Assembly: GCF_028281565.1 (NCBI RefSeq) | Contig: NZ_JANQJQ010000048.1 | Coordinates: 1-64,000, forward strand | DNA length: 64,000 nt | DNA from: Seonamhaeicola sp. | Lineage (GTDB): Bacteria; Bacteroidota; Bacteroidia; Flavobacteriales; Flavobacteriaceae | Reading direction: 5' to 3' | Part shown: one piece after another, positions 53,277 through 63,400 of the stretch | How positions within the stretch are numbered: position 1 is the stretch's first letter | Layout: every line of letters starts with the position of its first letter | Position numbers and translations under genes: made by a program | The notes under the pieces: model-generated | Database searches by the model: none | Told to the model about the DNA's origin: nothing | The model's input: the letters and a program-made list of their open reading frames with translations, nothing else

Positions 53277-55256
53277 GTGAAAATTTTAGACCGTTACATA
53301 CTAACTGCATACCTTAAAACTTTTATCAGTGTGTTTTTAATACTCATACTGATATTTATTTTACAGACCCTTTGGCTATATATTAAAGAATTGGCAGGTA
53401 AAGACTTAGACCTTATAATAATAGGTAAGTTCCTGTTGTATTTCCTTCCAAAACTTATACCATTGGTATTACCGCTTACCATCTTACTCGCTTCCATTAT
53501 GGTTTTTGGGAATTTTGCCGAAAACTATGAGTTTGCCGCCATGAAATCTACCGGTATTTCATTGCAACGGGCTATGTCAGGGCTTAGTGTTTTTATTGTG
53601 GGGCTTGCCATTACCACCTTTTTCTTTTCAAACAATGTGATTCCTTGGGCGGAACTTAATTCCTTTAATTTAAGGCGAAACATAGCCAAACTAAAACCGG
53701 CCATGGCTATTGCCGAAGGGCAGTTCAATGAAATCATGAATTATAACATCAAGGTTGAGAACAAAAGCGGAGACCGGGGGCAATACCTTGAAGATGTGAT
53801 CATTCATATAAAAGGGTCTGACGGCAGAACAAACGCCACAACCATTAAATCGAAAACAGGTGAATTGGCAAGTGCGGAAGATTCCAATGTTTTAAAATTG
53901 ATCTTATACGACGGTAATTATTACAGCGACGTATCGCCTTCCAAGGCAAAGGAAAAATTAAGAAAGCCGTTCGCTAAAAGTACGTTTGAAAAATATATTA
54001 TCAACATTGATCTGTCTAAAATGAATAATGTTGACCTGGATGAGCAATCTGATACGAACAAATACAGCATGCTCAGTGTAAACGGTTTGAATAAAGCCAT
54101 TGATTCCCTGGAAAAAAGAAAAAGTGAAGAGCATAAATCTTTATCCAAGATCTTATTACAGCGCTCCTCGGTGCTTGCAAAGCCAAAACCATTAAATAAA
54201 ACACAAAAAGCTAAAGAAAAGAAGGTTGATTCTGTTTATACCGGCGCTATTTTAGACCTGTTTAACACACGAAGAAAAAACGAATTGACCGATGCCGCTG
54301 CAAGAGGCATTACCAGTGCCAAACAAATACTGGCCTCTAAAAAGACAACTCAGAAGAAATCCAAGGAATGGTTAAACAAGCATTACATTTCATTGCATGA
54401 AAAATTTGCTCTGGGCTTTGCCTGTGTCATTTTATTCTTTGTGGGCGCACCTCTTGGGGCTTTGATCCGGAAAGGTGGTATAGGCTTACCTATGGTCATT
54501 GCTATTCTCTTGTTTTTAACCTACCACTTCATTGGGATCTTTGCCACCAATAGTGCCAAAAACGGCAGTTTCAGCCCTATTTTGGCAAGCTGGTTTTCTA
54601 CCCTGATCATGCTACCCTTAAGTGTTTATTTAACCAGAAGAGCTACAGCCGACAGAGGGCTATTTGAGATTGGAAATATTAGCGAGCCCCTCAGAAAGAT
54701 CTTCAAAATAAAAGAAAAAGACAGCGTTGATTACAAGTTCCTGAATTCACTACAAAATGAAGCACTGTTCGATATCATAAAAAACTATGACACACTGGGT
54801 TATGAAGAAAACGTGCGTTTTGAAGCTATAAAAGTCCTTAAAAGCAGGGATATTGATACAGAAGCGTTGAGAGCAAACGGTATTGCTATTGATGAAAGGT
54901 TTGATACTTCGGAGTCTATAGCTGATCATTATCACGATCACTCAAAATTCGCCATTATTCTTTACAGTGTTGGCGTGGTCTTATTGGTGCTGTTCTTTGT
55001 TTTCAGGAATAACAAATTACCACATTTGGCTTCGGCCTCCATACAGTTAAGCATTACTTCGCTTGTCCTCTTTGTAGTGTATTATATAAAATCCTCTATA
55101 AACTTACACCGGTTGTACAAGCACATCGGAAAACAAAAGAAACTTGCCATACTGCTCTCAATCCTTGGAATTCCGTTTTACATGATCGCTTACCCGTTCT
55201 TAAGAGTGAAAATTAAGGAAGAGTTAAGACTTAATTGTTTAGAATCTTTAAAATAA
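53277..55256 (+). CDS. LptF/LptG-family permease with long insertion and C-terminal extension
   Basis: 659 residues, starting at GTG. N-terminal LDRYILTAYLKTFISVFLILILIFILQTLWLY and PLVLPLTILLASIMVFGNFAEN match the LptF/G first helices, and the periplasmic jellyroll is followed by ALGFACVILFFVGAPLGALIRKGGIGLPMVIA. It is longer than the ~360-residue proteobacterial proteins: a lysine-rich helical insert at ~270-370 and three extra membrane helices after ~560. With an ABC ATPase elsewhere it would extract lipopolysaccharide for transport. Confidence 0.88.
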   Translation: MKILDRYILTAYLKTFISVFLILILIFILQTLWLYIKELAGKDLDLIIIGKFLLYFLPKLIPLVLPLTILLASIMVFGNFAENYEFAAMKSTGISLQRAMSGLSVFIVGLAITTFFFSNNVIPWAELNSFNLRRNIAKLKPAMAIAEGQFNEIMNYNIKVENKSGDRGQYLEDVIIHIKGSDGRTNATTIKSKTGELASAEDSNVLKLILYDGNYYSDVSPSKAKEKLRKPFAKSTFEKYIINIDLSKMNNVDLDEQSDTNKYSMLSVNGLNKAIDSLEKRKSEEHKSLSKILLQRSSVLAKPKPLNKTQKAKEKKVDSVYTGAILDLFNTRRKNELTDAAARGITSAKQILASKKTTQKKSKEWLNKHYISLHEKFALGFACVILFFVGAPLGALIRKGGIGLPMVIAILLFLTYHFIGIFATNSAKNGSFSPILASWFSTLIMLPLSVYLTRRATADRGLFEIGNISEPLRKIFKIKEKDSVDYKFLNSLQNEALFDIIKNYDTLGYEENVRFEAIKVLKSRDIDTEALRANGIAIDERFDTSESIADHYHDHSKFAIILYSVGVVLLVLFFVFRNNKLPHLASASIQLSITSLVLFVVYYIKSSINLHRLYKHIGKQKKLAILLSILGIPFYMIAYPFLRVKIKEELRLNCLESLK

Positions 55257-55260
55257 GCAA

Positions 55261-55268
55261 TATCTTTG
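55261..55268 (+). promoter_or_regulatory. -7 box of the ribBA-like gene
   Basis: TATCTTTG fits TAnnTTTG; a TTTA lies at about the right distance upstream. Transcription would start near 55274, which makes the ATG at 55289 the better start. The box overlaps nothing but lies just after the lptF/G stop. Confidence 0.55.
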
Positions 55269-55288
55269 CAGCCATGATAGCCGAAACT

Positions 55289-56437
55289 ATGACAAAAGAT
55301 ACAGCAACCAAACCGTTTAAATTAAATACGATTCACGAAGCTATTGATGATATTAGAAATGGTAAAGTGATCATTGTGGTTGATGACGAAAACAGGGAAA
55401 ATGAAGGGGATTTTGTTGCTGCTGCAGATAAAGTAACGCCACAAATGATAAACTTTATGGCCACACATGGCAGGGGCCTTATTTGTGCGCCTCTTACCGA
55501 AAATCGTTGTAAAGAACTGGAGCTCGATATGATGGTTAGAAACAACACCGACCCGATGGAAACGGCTTTTACTGTTTCGGTTGACCTGAGAGGTGGCGGC
55601 GTTACTACAGGGATTTCGGCAAACGACCGGGCCAAAACCATAAAAGCACTAATTGATCCGGGCACTAAACCTTTTGAATTAGCGCGTCCCGGGCATATTT
55701 TTCCTTTGGTAGCTAAAGAAGGTGGTGTTTTAAGAAGAACCGGACATACCGAAGCTGCTATAGATTTTGCCAGGTTAGCCGGCTTACAACCTGCCGGTGT
55801 TATTGTGGAGATCATGAATGAAGATGGTAGCATGGCCAGATTACCGGAACTGTTTGAGGTTGCAAAAAAGCTGGATCTGAAAATTGTTTCCATTGAAGAC
55901 CTGGTGGCCTACCGCATGCAACACGACTCTTTAATTGAGAAAAAAGAGGATTTTCAGCTTGAAACCCGTTTTGGAAGTTTTAGATTAAGAGCTTACAAAC
56001 AAACTACTAACAATCAGGTACATATAGCCTTAACAAAAGGACAATGGAAAGCTAATGAAAAGATCGCCACCAGAATAAATTCTACTTTGGTTAACAACGA
56101 TATTTTAGGAACGCTTACCAATAATGCTGACAGGAAATTAGACAATATGTTCAAGGTTATAGAAAAAGAAGGCAAAGGGGCCATCATTTTTATAAACCAG
56201 GAATCCCAATCGATGAACATCTTAAAACGATTGTCTTTTTTAAAAGAACATCAGGCGGATCATAAAGTAGTAAAAGCCCCAAGAATTAATATGGATGCCA
56301 GGGATTTTGGTATTGGCGCCCAAATTCTGCACGATCTGAACATCCACAAATTAAGACTGATCTCTAACTCAACCCAAACCAAACGTGTTGGCTTAATTGG
56401 CTATGGTTTGGAAATTGTTGAATACATTGAATATTAA
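55289..56437 (+). CDS. ribB: RibB with degenerate GTP cyclohydrolase II domain (RibBA-like)
   Basis: 382 residues from ATG 55289 (MTKDTATKPFKLNTIHEA), which suits the -7 box; ATG 55274 is possible. Residues 15-215 are a full 3,4-dihydroxy-2-butanone-4-phosphate synthase: VIIVVDDENRENEGDF, THGRGLICAPL, RRTGHTEAAIDFARLAG, which supplies riboflavin's xylene ring. Residues 220-382 resemble GTP cyclohydrolase II but lack its zinc cysteines: the usual HSECLTGD...RCDCG region reads INSTLVNNDILGTLTNN, with no Cys. So only the RibB half is likely active and the second half is structural or regulatory. Promoter sits within the end of lptF/G. Confidence 0.88.
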   Translation: MTKDTATKPFKLNTIHEAIDDIRNGKVIIVVDDENRENEGDFVAAADKVTPQMINFMATHGRGLICAPLTENRCKELELDMMVRNNTDPMETAFTVSVDLRGGGVTTGISANDRAKTIKALIDPGTKPFELARPGHIFPLVAKEGGVLRRTGHTEAAIDFARLAGLQPAGVIVEIMNEDGSMARLPELFEVAKKLDLKIVSIEDLVAYRMQHDSLIEKKEDFQLETRFGSFRLRAYKQTTNNQVHIALTKGQWKANEKIATRINSTLVNNDILGTLTNNADRKLDNMFKVIEKEGKGAIIFINQESQSMNILKRLSFLKEHQADHKVVKAPRINMDARDFGIGAQILHDLNIHKLRLISNSTQTKRVGLIGYGLEIVEYIEY

Positions 56438-56438
56438 A

Positions 56439-56475
56439 AAAGGAAGCAAATACTTTTGTATTTAACTTCCTTTTG
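56439..56475. terminator. Bidirectional terminator between ribBA-like and T9SS genes
   Basis: AAAGGAAGcAAATAC and GTATTTaaCTTCCTTT pair around TTTT, with A/T runs on both sides; serves both convergent genes. Confidence 0.8.
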
Positions 56476-56498
56476 CTCTATTAATAGCTTCTTTAAAA

Positions 56499-57599
56499 TT
56501 ATTTTACTAGAATTTTCTTAATTATACTTCTATTATTGCTAAATACTTTTAATAAATAAATACCAGATTTTAAATTGTATAAATTGAGTTGTTTTGCATC
56601 AGATGTTTGCATAACTTTTTCACCCATAACATTATACATTTCCACATTATCTACAACCGAAGTAGATGATATATTTAAAACATTTGTAACGGGATTAGGG
56701 TAAACTTTAATGTTTTTACTGTTGAAAGACTCAGTACTTAAAGGTCCTGCAACTGAAAAATCATTTTCCTCTTTATAGTAGGGGACCCATGCTCCCATAC
56801 TCCAGTTTTCAAAAATGTATACTGTTTTATTATCATTTCCGTCGTAAGTACTTAGCTCTCTATCAGAATTATCATAACTTGATCCATTCCAACTTTGTTG
56901 AAGATACTCCGTTTCAAGCGAACCAGAATAACTAGATAGATATCTTTCAAATAAATCATACGAGCTTCCGTTATAACTTTCAACAAGAAGTTCCGTGCGT
57001 AAACCACCTACATAAGTTGCTGTAGATCTCTCTACTATATCCCACAAATTAATTGAAGTATTCCATGTACTTTTAAGTTCCTGGTTTGGCTGTCCCGGGG
57101 AGTTATACGTGTATTCAAACTTTTCATAATTAATTAAAGTTCCAGAGCTCCCGTCCTGAAAGGTTATTTTAGTGATATCTGTTCCAGAATATTCATATAA
57201 TACTTTAGAAACATCAAATCCTTGATGAAAACTAAAAGTAGTAATATCTTTTATATTGCTAGTGCCTGCATAATAGGTATAAGTATCTTGCGAATCATTA
57301 ACCCATTGAGATCCATCCCAAGTTTGCTTTAAATCTAAGATGATATCATTATTTGAATTATAGCTTTTAATGTGTTGGTATACTTGTAGCATGGTTGAAA
57401 TTGATGTTGCTACTATTTTAGTCGCTTTATTTCCTCCATTTACATAAGTATATTGTTCGGTAATATCGTGTTTCCAATCAGGCGTACCATTCCAAGAATA
57501 AATTCTTCTTTCATCAACCCGGTAAGTAGTTTGAGAAAAACTTGAAAAGAAGGTTAAAAAAATTATGATAATTGCTGAAAAACGAAGATGCAGTTTCAT
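56499..57599 (-). CDS. Secreted protein with T9SS type A sorting domain
   Basis: 366 residues. Signal peptide (1-22, FSSFSQ), then imperfect ~45-residue repeats of the YTYYAGTSNIKD/W(N/D)GSSYD kind, related to YD-like Bacteroidota surface repeats, and a C-terminal ~75-residue sorting domain (KVYPNPVTNVLNISS, YNVMGEKVM, LNLYNLKSGIYLLKV, KKILVK). Exported by the type IX system to the surface or medium; role of the repeats unknown. Confidence 0.87.
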   Translation of the reverse strand: MKLHLRFSAIIIIFLTFFSSFSQTTYRVDERRIYSWNGTPDWKHDITEQYTYVNGGNKATKIVATSISTMLQVYQHIKSYNSNNDIILDLKQTWDGSQWVNDSQDTYTYYAGTSNIKDITTFSFHQGFDVSKVLYEYSGTDITKITFQDGSSGTLINYEKFEYTYNSPGQPNQELKSTWNTSINLWDIVERSTATYVGGLRTELLVESYNGSSYDLFERYLSSYSGSLETEYLQQSWNGSSYDNSDRELSTYDGNDNKTVYIFENWSMGAWVPYYKEENDFSVAGPLSTESFNSKNIKVYPNPVTNVLNISSTSVVDNVEMYNVMGEKVMQTSDAKQLNLYNLKSGIYLLKVFSNNRSIIKKILVK

Positions 57600-57890
57600 T
57601 ATTTATATCTTTAGGTGGTTTATATAAATAATAACGTAGCAAATTAAAAATGTCATAAGTTAAACTCAGACCTTTTAAATCTCAATGGACAGTTTTGGCG
57701 AGAGTTATGATAATAATATTTTAATAAAATCACATTTAAATTAAATGATAAAATATAGTTTTACCTTTATTTAAGGCTTTTTTACCTATAAGCCAAAAGA
57801 AACAAAAATAGCATCCAAAAATAGATGCTTATGATGACCAAACATATTTAATTTGTTTGGAACCTACGCTTATAGGCATTAGAGTCTTAC

Positions 57891-59138
57891 CTAGCTTTTT
57901 AGTGATTTTTCAATGATTTTCATCATTTTTAAAGCTCTTTCTTTAACTTCTTTTTCTGTCCAAGAAAGTTTTATTAAACAAGATATATTTCTGCCTATAT
58001 AGTGGTCTGAAGCTTCAAAAGTCTTAGTCTCCAGGTATTTTAATCCTTCTTTGACTTCTTTGGTTATTGGAAATAAGGACTTCAGTTCTTTTAAATGTTC
58101 CCATTTACGAACATAATGCCAGTTGTTATCGTAATAATTCCAACAAGCATCTACGCCGCCTTTTTTAAAACCTTCTATTACGTTCCTGGCTGTTTCCAGA
58201 TCCGGTAAAAAGAAATTTAAAAAGGCACCACTCTCCTCGCCTCCTTCCGGTACGGTTCTGAATGTGACTTCGGGAATTTCAGATAAAGCGTCTCTAAGGG
58301 TATTGAAATTTTTCCTTTGGATATCAATGAATTCCGGTAAACGTTTCACTTGGGCCAAACCTACGGCCGCATGCAGTTCTGAAATTCTAAAATTATAGCC
58401 TAAAAACGGATGCGTCTCTGCTCCCCTATCCTTTCCAATATGATCGTGTCCGTGGTCACTAAAATGGTCCGCATTAATATAATATTCCTTATTGTTGGTG
58501 ATTACCGCACCCCCTTCTCCACAGGTAATGGTTTTTACAAAATCAAAGGAAAAACATCCTAAATCACCAATACTCCCTAAAGGTTTTCCGTTGTAAGTTC
58601 CCCCAATGGCCTGACAGGCATCTTCTACCAATAACAGCTCATGCTTTTTGCAAATAGCCTGTAAGACACTCATATCGCCCATACTACCACACATTTGCAC
58701 TACCATAACCGCTTTGGTCTTAGGTGTAATTGCAGCTTCTACAGCTTCAGGACTAAGCGCTAACGTATCATCAATATCTACCAAAACCGGGATAGCTCCT
58801 AAGGCCATAATGGCCTCAAAACTGGCAACAAACGTAAAGGTTGGCATGATAACCTCATCTCCTGCTCCTACGCCGGCCACAGCCAAGGCCACCGATACTG
58901 CTGCTGTACCGCTGGACACTAATTGTACATATTTCGTCTGAAAGGTATCTTCTAAAGCAGCTTCCAGTTCTTTGGCTTTCCAATGGCCCTTGCGTATACT
59001 GTCAAAGCCATAGCGCATTAACACACCGTTATCTAAAACATCATTGACTTGTTCTCTTTCTAAATCACCAAATAATTCAAATCCTGGCATAATTTGCTTT
59101 TTTTGTTTTGCGTTAGGGATTGAGGCGTACTTCGACAC
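57891..59138 (-). CDS. DegT/DnrJ/EryC1-family sugar aminotransferase
   Basis: 415 residues. PLP fold-type I with the family's marks: VSSGTAAVSVALAVAGVGAGDEVIMPTFTFVAS, VEDACQAIGG (Asp173) and FSFDFVKTITCGEGGAVITN (PLP Lys202). Normally makes an amino sugar nucleotide from a keto-sugar; the glycine-rich and acidic contacts do not tell which sugar. No sugar nucleotide genes are nearby. The N-terminus begins MSKYASIPNAKQKKQ before the family core. Confidence 0.92.
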   Translation of the reverse strand: MSKYASIPNAKQKKQIMPGFELFGDLEREQVNDVLDNGVLMRYGFDSIRKGHWKAKELEAALEDTFQTKYVQLVSSGTAAVSVALAVAGVGAGDEVIMPTFTFVASFEAIMALGAIPVLVDIDDTLALSPEAVEAAITPKTKAVMVVQMCGSMGDMSVLQAICKKHELLLVEDACQAIGGTYNGKPLGSIGDLGCFSFDFVKTITCGEGGAVITNNKEYYINADHFSDHGHDHIGKDRGAETHPFLGYNFRISELHAAVGLAQVKRLPEFIDIQRKNFNTLRDALSEIPEVTFRTVPEGGEESGAFLNFFLPDLETARNVIEGFKKGGVDACWNYYDNNWHYVRKWEHLKELKSLFPITKEVKEGLKYLETKTFEASDHYIGRNISCLIKLSWTEKEVKERALKMMKIIEKSLKS

Positions 59139-59277
59139 TGCTCAGCACAAGTTTGTTGAAACTCTCCCGATGTAAAAATCGGGAAGTGACTGCTGTAATA
59201 TTTATATTCACGAATACCTTAGTATAAGATATTAAAACATGAGTAAAGCCCGACCCGAAGGGTAACGCCCAAATAAT

Positions 59278-59907
59278 TTATAGTTCTATAACCGTTTCTT
59301 CAACTTTCATCCTGACCTTTTCGAAATCGGCAAACATATCGTCCTCCGCCCTGTATCCCACCGGTAATAATAAGACTGATCTCAAGCCTTTTTCATGAAG
59401 TTTAAGAATGTCATCATATGCTTTTGGATCAAACCCCTCCATGGGGCAGGCGTCTATATCTTCAACCGCACAAACCGTCATTAAATTCCCCAGGGCTATA
59501 TAGGCTTGGTTTTTGGACCATTGTTGCTGCTCTTTGACCGTCATATCACCTAAGGTCTTAATAAGGTTCAGACGGTAAGGTTCCAATATTTCTTCGGAGG
59601 TGTTACGAATATCTACAATGTTCTTAAAAAAATCATTCACATCATTTTCCAGCACATGTTCCTGTATACAGATTACCAACAAATGGGACGCTTCGAGTAC
59701 CTGATTCTGATTAAACGTATGCTCAACCAATGATGCTTTTAAATCTCTATTTTCAATTACAACTAGTTTAATGGTTTGCAATCCGTAGGAAGTAGCTGTT
59801 AAATTAAAGGCTTCTTTTAAAACATCCAGTTGTTTGGTGGAAAGCTTTTTAGTAATATCAAATTTTTTGGTAGCATAACGCCACTTCAACTTATCAATAA
59901 TGTCCAT
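59278..59907 (-). CDS. Nitroreductase-family NAD(P)H oxidoreductase
   Basis: 209 residues. FMN-binding Arg in WRYATKKFDITKKL, TSYGLQTIKLVVIEN, GNLMTVCAVEDIDACPMEGFDP and LLLPVGYRAEDD are typical of NfsB/DHPR-like nitroreductases. Reduces quinones or nitro compounds with NAD(P)H, as a dimer. Monocistronic, about 140 bases from the DegT gene. Confidence 0.93.
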   Translation of the reverse strand: MDIIDKLKWRYATKKFDITKKLSTKQLDVLKEAFNLTATSYGLQTIKLVVIENRDLKASLVEHTFNQNQVLEASHLLVICIQEHVLENDVNDFFKNIVDIRNTSEEILEPYRLNLIKTLGDMTVKEQQQWSKNQAYIALGNLMTVCAVEDIDACPMEGFDPKAYDDILKLHEKGLRSVLLLPVGYRAEDDMFADFEKVRMKVEETVIEL

Positions 59908-60023
59908 TTAAATTTAGATTTCTGCAAATGTACTATTTGAAATTCCAATATGGCACAATTATAAAATAAATTGAATTAATAACGGCATAGGGCAAAATTA
60001 TTTTTCAAAAAGTTAAGGTTTTA

Positions 60024-60055
60024 TTTGAAAGAAAAGAAAAAGGATTTTATATTTG
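60024..60055 (+). promoter_or_regulatory. Promoter of tRNA-Ser
   Basis: TTTG at 60024-60027, 20 bases, then TATATTTG (60048-60055); the tRNA begins 12 bases later. Confidence 0.75.
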
Positions 60056-60066
60056 CACCCGCAATC

Positions 60067-60151
60067 GGAGAAATGGCAGAGTGGTCGAATGCGGCAGTCT
60101 TGAAAACTGTTGAGGGTCACACCTCCGGGGGTTCGAATCCCTCTTTCTCCG
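60067..60151 (+). tRNA. tRNA-Ser (anticodon UGA)
   Basis: 85 bases. Acceptor stem GGAGAAA/TTTCTCC with G discriminator; anticodon loop CTTGAAA gives UGA; long class II variable arm (TTGAGGGTCACACCTCC), T arm GGGGGTTCGAATCCCTC. CCA is not encoded. A rho-independent terminator follows. Confidence 0.97.
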
Positions 60152-60328
60152 CTTAGAGCAAAGCTCAATATCCTTTGGATATTGGGCTTTTTTGTTTTAT
60201 ACTGTCCCGAACTGCGTTCGGGTAAATGTTTTGAAATAAAGAAGTCTAAAATTGCTCAGGCAATTTTGAGCTTTATTGTAAGGTGTGGAGTTAGTAGGGA
60301 TCATTTAAAATAATCCCTCTTTCTCCGC
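60136..60328. repeat. 17-base duplication of the tRNA-Ser 3' end (att-like)
   Basis: AATCCCTCTTTCTCCGC is both the end of the tRNA gene (60136-60152) and an exact copy at 60312-60328. The ~160 bases between hold the tRNA terminator and no gene. This is the mark left by site-specific integration into a tRNA gene. Confidence 0.7.
60163..60194 (+). terminator. tRNA-Ser terminator
   Basis: GCTCAATATCC and GGATATTGGGC pair around TTT, followed by six T. Confidence 0.88.
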
Positions 60329-60334
60329 AAAAGG

Positions 60335-60363
60335 AAACCTACAACAAACGTTGTAGGTTTTTT
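60335..60363 (+). terminator. Second terminator right of the tRNA region
   Basis: AAACCTACAAC and GTTGTAGGTTT around AAAC, then TTTTG. Faces away from the tRNA; the BspA-like gene ends about 70 bases further on, from the other direction. Confidence 0.75.
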
Positions 60364-60430
60364 GTTTTCAGATTATCGCTAAGTTGGAAAAACTTACTTA
60401 AATCAAGATATCTTATTAATAAAGACATCA

Positions 60431-63400
60431 CTATTTTCGAACAATGAAACGTTTTTGCTCAATTAATTTTGTTCCCTGATAAATGTTGAGCCAGTACGTT
60501 CCTGATTGCAGTCTATCCACTAATAGTTCATGAGCCTCCTCTCCACTGTTTAACTTAACACTTAATAGATTTCTCCCTAAAATATCAATCACCTTAATAG
60601 ATGTGAATAATATATCCAGATCCCTGGTAGATAATGTTATTCTTGAGTCAGTTGGATTCGGATATAGGGTAAACTGCGGTTGAACCTTTTTAGTGTTATT
60701 GACCTTAGAAGGCGTTTGACTACAACCGCCCTCTTGCCCACCATCTGAAATATTCCAAAAATAAGTACTCACCAAAGTAGCTCTTGCCGTTGTTCCGTTA
60801 CAATACTGACTATTGCCTGCATTAAAAAGAACCGAGGATTGCAGATTTAAACTATTCCAGCCAATCAATAAATTATCGTAATTGGCGGTTGATAGTGTCA
60901 CGCCATTAAACATGTCCCTCATTTCCGTAACATTGCTGACATCCCAGTTACCTATGTCCTGATCAAAAGCGACGGCATTGTCGAACATCGCTCTCATATT
61001 AGTTACATTAGACACATTCCAATTTGCCAGATTTTGATTAAATGCAGTAGCGTTGTGAAACATATTTCTCGTATCGGTAACATTGCTCATATCCCAATTC
61101 CCAATATCCTGATTAAAGCTTGAATTGTCTCTGAACATGGAACTCATACTGGTGACATTACCAACATTCCAAGTACCGATATCTTGATTAAAGGCACTAG
61201 ATTCAAACATTAAGACCATACCCGTTACAGAACTGACATCCCATAAACCTATATCCTGGTTAAATGAAACCGCACCTTCAAACATGGAGTTCATTCCCAA
61301 AACAGCACTGACATCCCAACTCCCAATAGGTTGATTAAAATTTGAGGCATTTCTAAACATTCTACTCATATGCGTCACATTGCTTACATTCCATGCACTT
61401 ATATCCTGGTTAAATGCTGTAGCATCAAACATGCCATCCATACCAAGAACATTGCTTACGTCCCAATTGCCAAGAGGCTGATCAAAGAGCGTAGCACTCT
61501 GAAACATATTCGACATAAAAATAATACTACTGGTATCCCAACTATTGAAACTTGCATTTCCGACCAGAGAGGTGCATCCCATAAATGCTTCATGTAATGT
61601 TATTACCTGACTAAGATCAGGAGCGTCTTGAGCTATCACATCTAAATTTGGAAACCCTTTAAAAGATCCTTGAAACGATTCCCAACTAATATCTCCCCAT
61701 TGGTCAATCGAAATAAGCTTAAATTTATCTGTTGAAGACCCAACGAAAAAATACGGATATTCTCCGGAGACCTTAATGGTATAAGTCCCTGGTGAGGCAT
61801 AAGTATGTGTAACGCTGGTTTGTAACCCAAATTCTGATGTCCCATCTCCCCAATCAATGTTATAGTTGTATACATAAGTCCCTCCATTGGGTGCAGGAAA
61901 TCTGACCTGGTTATTATTCGTTGATCCCGGATTATCAGTTTTCCATTTGGTTATAAATGGACGTTGCTGAATACACGCACTGTCCTTTCCGCCATCACTA
62001 ATAGTCCATCCAAAGTTATTAATCATGTTTTGCCTTGCTGTTTCTCCAAGACAATATTGACTATTCCCGGCACTAAAAGAGACATTACCCTGTAAAAGTT
62101 GTGTAGTCCAGCCTAACAACAAGCCATCATAATTTTCGGTCGACAAAGTGACATTGTTGAACATCTTATTCATGTTATTAACCTGACTTACATCCCAGTC
62201 ACCTAAATTTTGGTCAAAAGAAGTTGCTCTGTCAAACATTTTCCCCATATCTGTCACCGAACCTACATCCCATACACTAATATCCTGATTGAAGTCTTTA
62301 GCCTTTCTAAACATGGCAGACATATCATTCACACTACTGACATCCCAGCTACTGATATCCTGATTAAAGTTATTAGCCTGGTCAAATATAAACGACATGT
62401 CCTGAACAGAACTAACATTCCAACCACCTATATCCTGATTAAAATCAGTTGCCCTGCGAAACATTCTATGCATACTTACAACACCGGAAACATCCCAGGT
62501 ACCAATAGGTTGATTAAAAGAATTAGCAGCACTGAACATAGAGTTCATATCTGTTACATTGCCAACATTCCAACTACCGATATCTTGATTAAAATCCCTG
62601 GCCTTTCTAAACAGCGCTTTCATATCGACTACTAAACTGACATCCCAATTACTAAGATCCTGGTTAAAAAGTGTTGCTTCTTTAAAAGCAGAATTCAGGG
62701 ATATTATAGAACTCGTATCCCATGTGTTAAAAGACGTAGTTCCAATTAATGAATTACAACCAAAAAACATCCCTTCTAATGAATTAACTTCCGTTAAATT
62801 AGGTGCATCTGTAGCGACAACATCTAAATTAGAACAGCCTTTGAAAGCATTTTTCATAGAAGACCATGCCGTACTACCCCATTGATCTACAGTTACTATT
62901 TTTTTCTTATCACCGTTATTGTTAAAATAAATTCTTGGAAATTCTCCGGATATGGAAACCGTGTAAGTTCCGGAAGCAGCGTAAGTATGTGTTATACTTC
63001 CCGTAACATTGGAATTGGAGTTCCCATCGCCCCAGTCAACAGAATAATTATAATTTTCTGATGAAAACGTAGGAATACTGATTTGATTTGACCCTGACAC
63101 ACCGGGATTATCTGTTTTAAAGGTCATCACAAAAGGCTGGTCAACAACGCAACCTGCTTCCTTACCGCCATCTGTAATAGTCCAATTAAACGCATCTACC
63201 AAAGTTTGCCTGGAAGCTTCACCTAAACAATATTCACTATTACCTCCACTAAAAATAATATTTCCGGGTATTGCCGTTTCTCCTGTATCTAAGGTAGCCC
63301 AACCTATTAACAACGCATCATAGTTTTCGGTATCTAAAGTAACCCCTGCGAACATATCTTCTGCGTTCGTTAAACTGGAAATATCCCATCCTCCTAAGTC

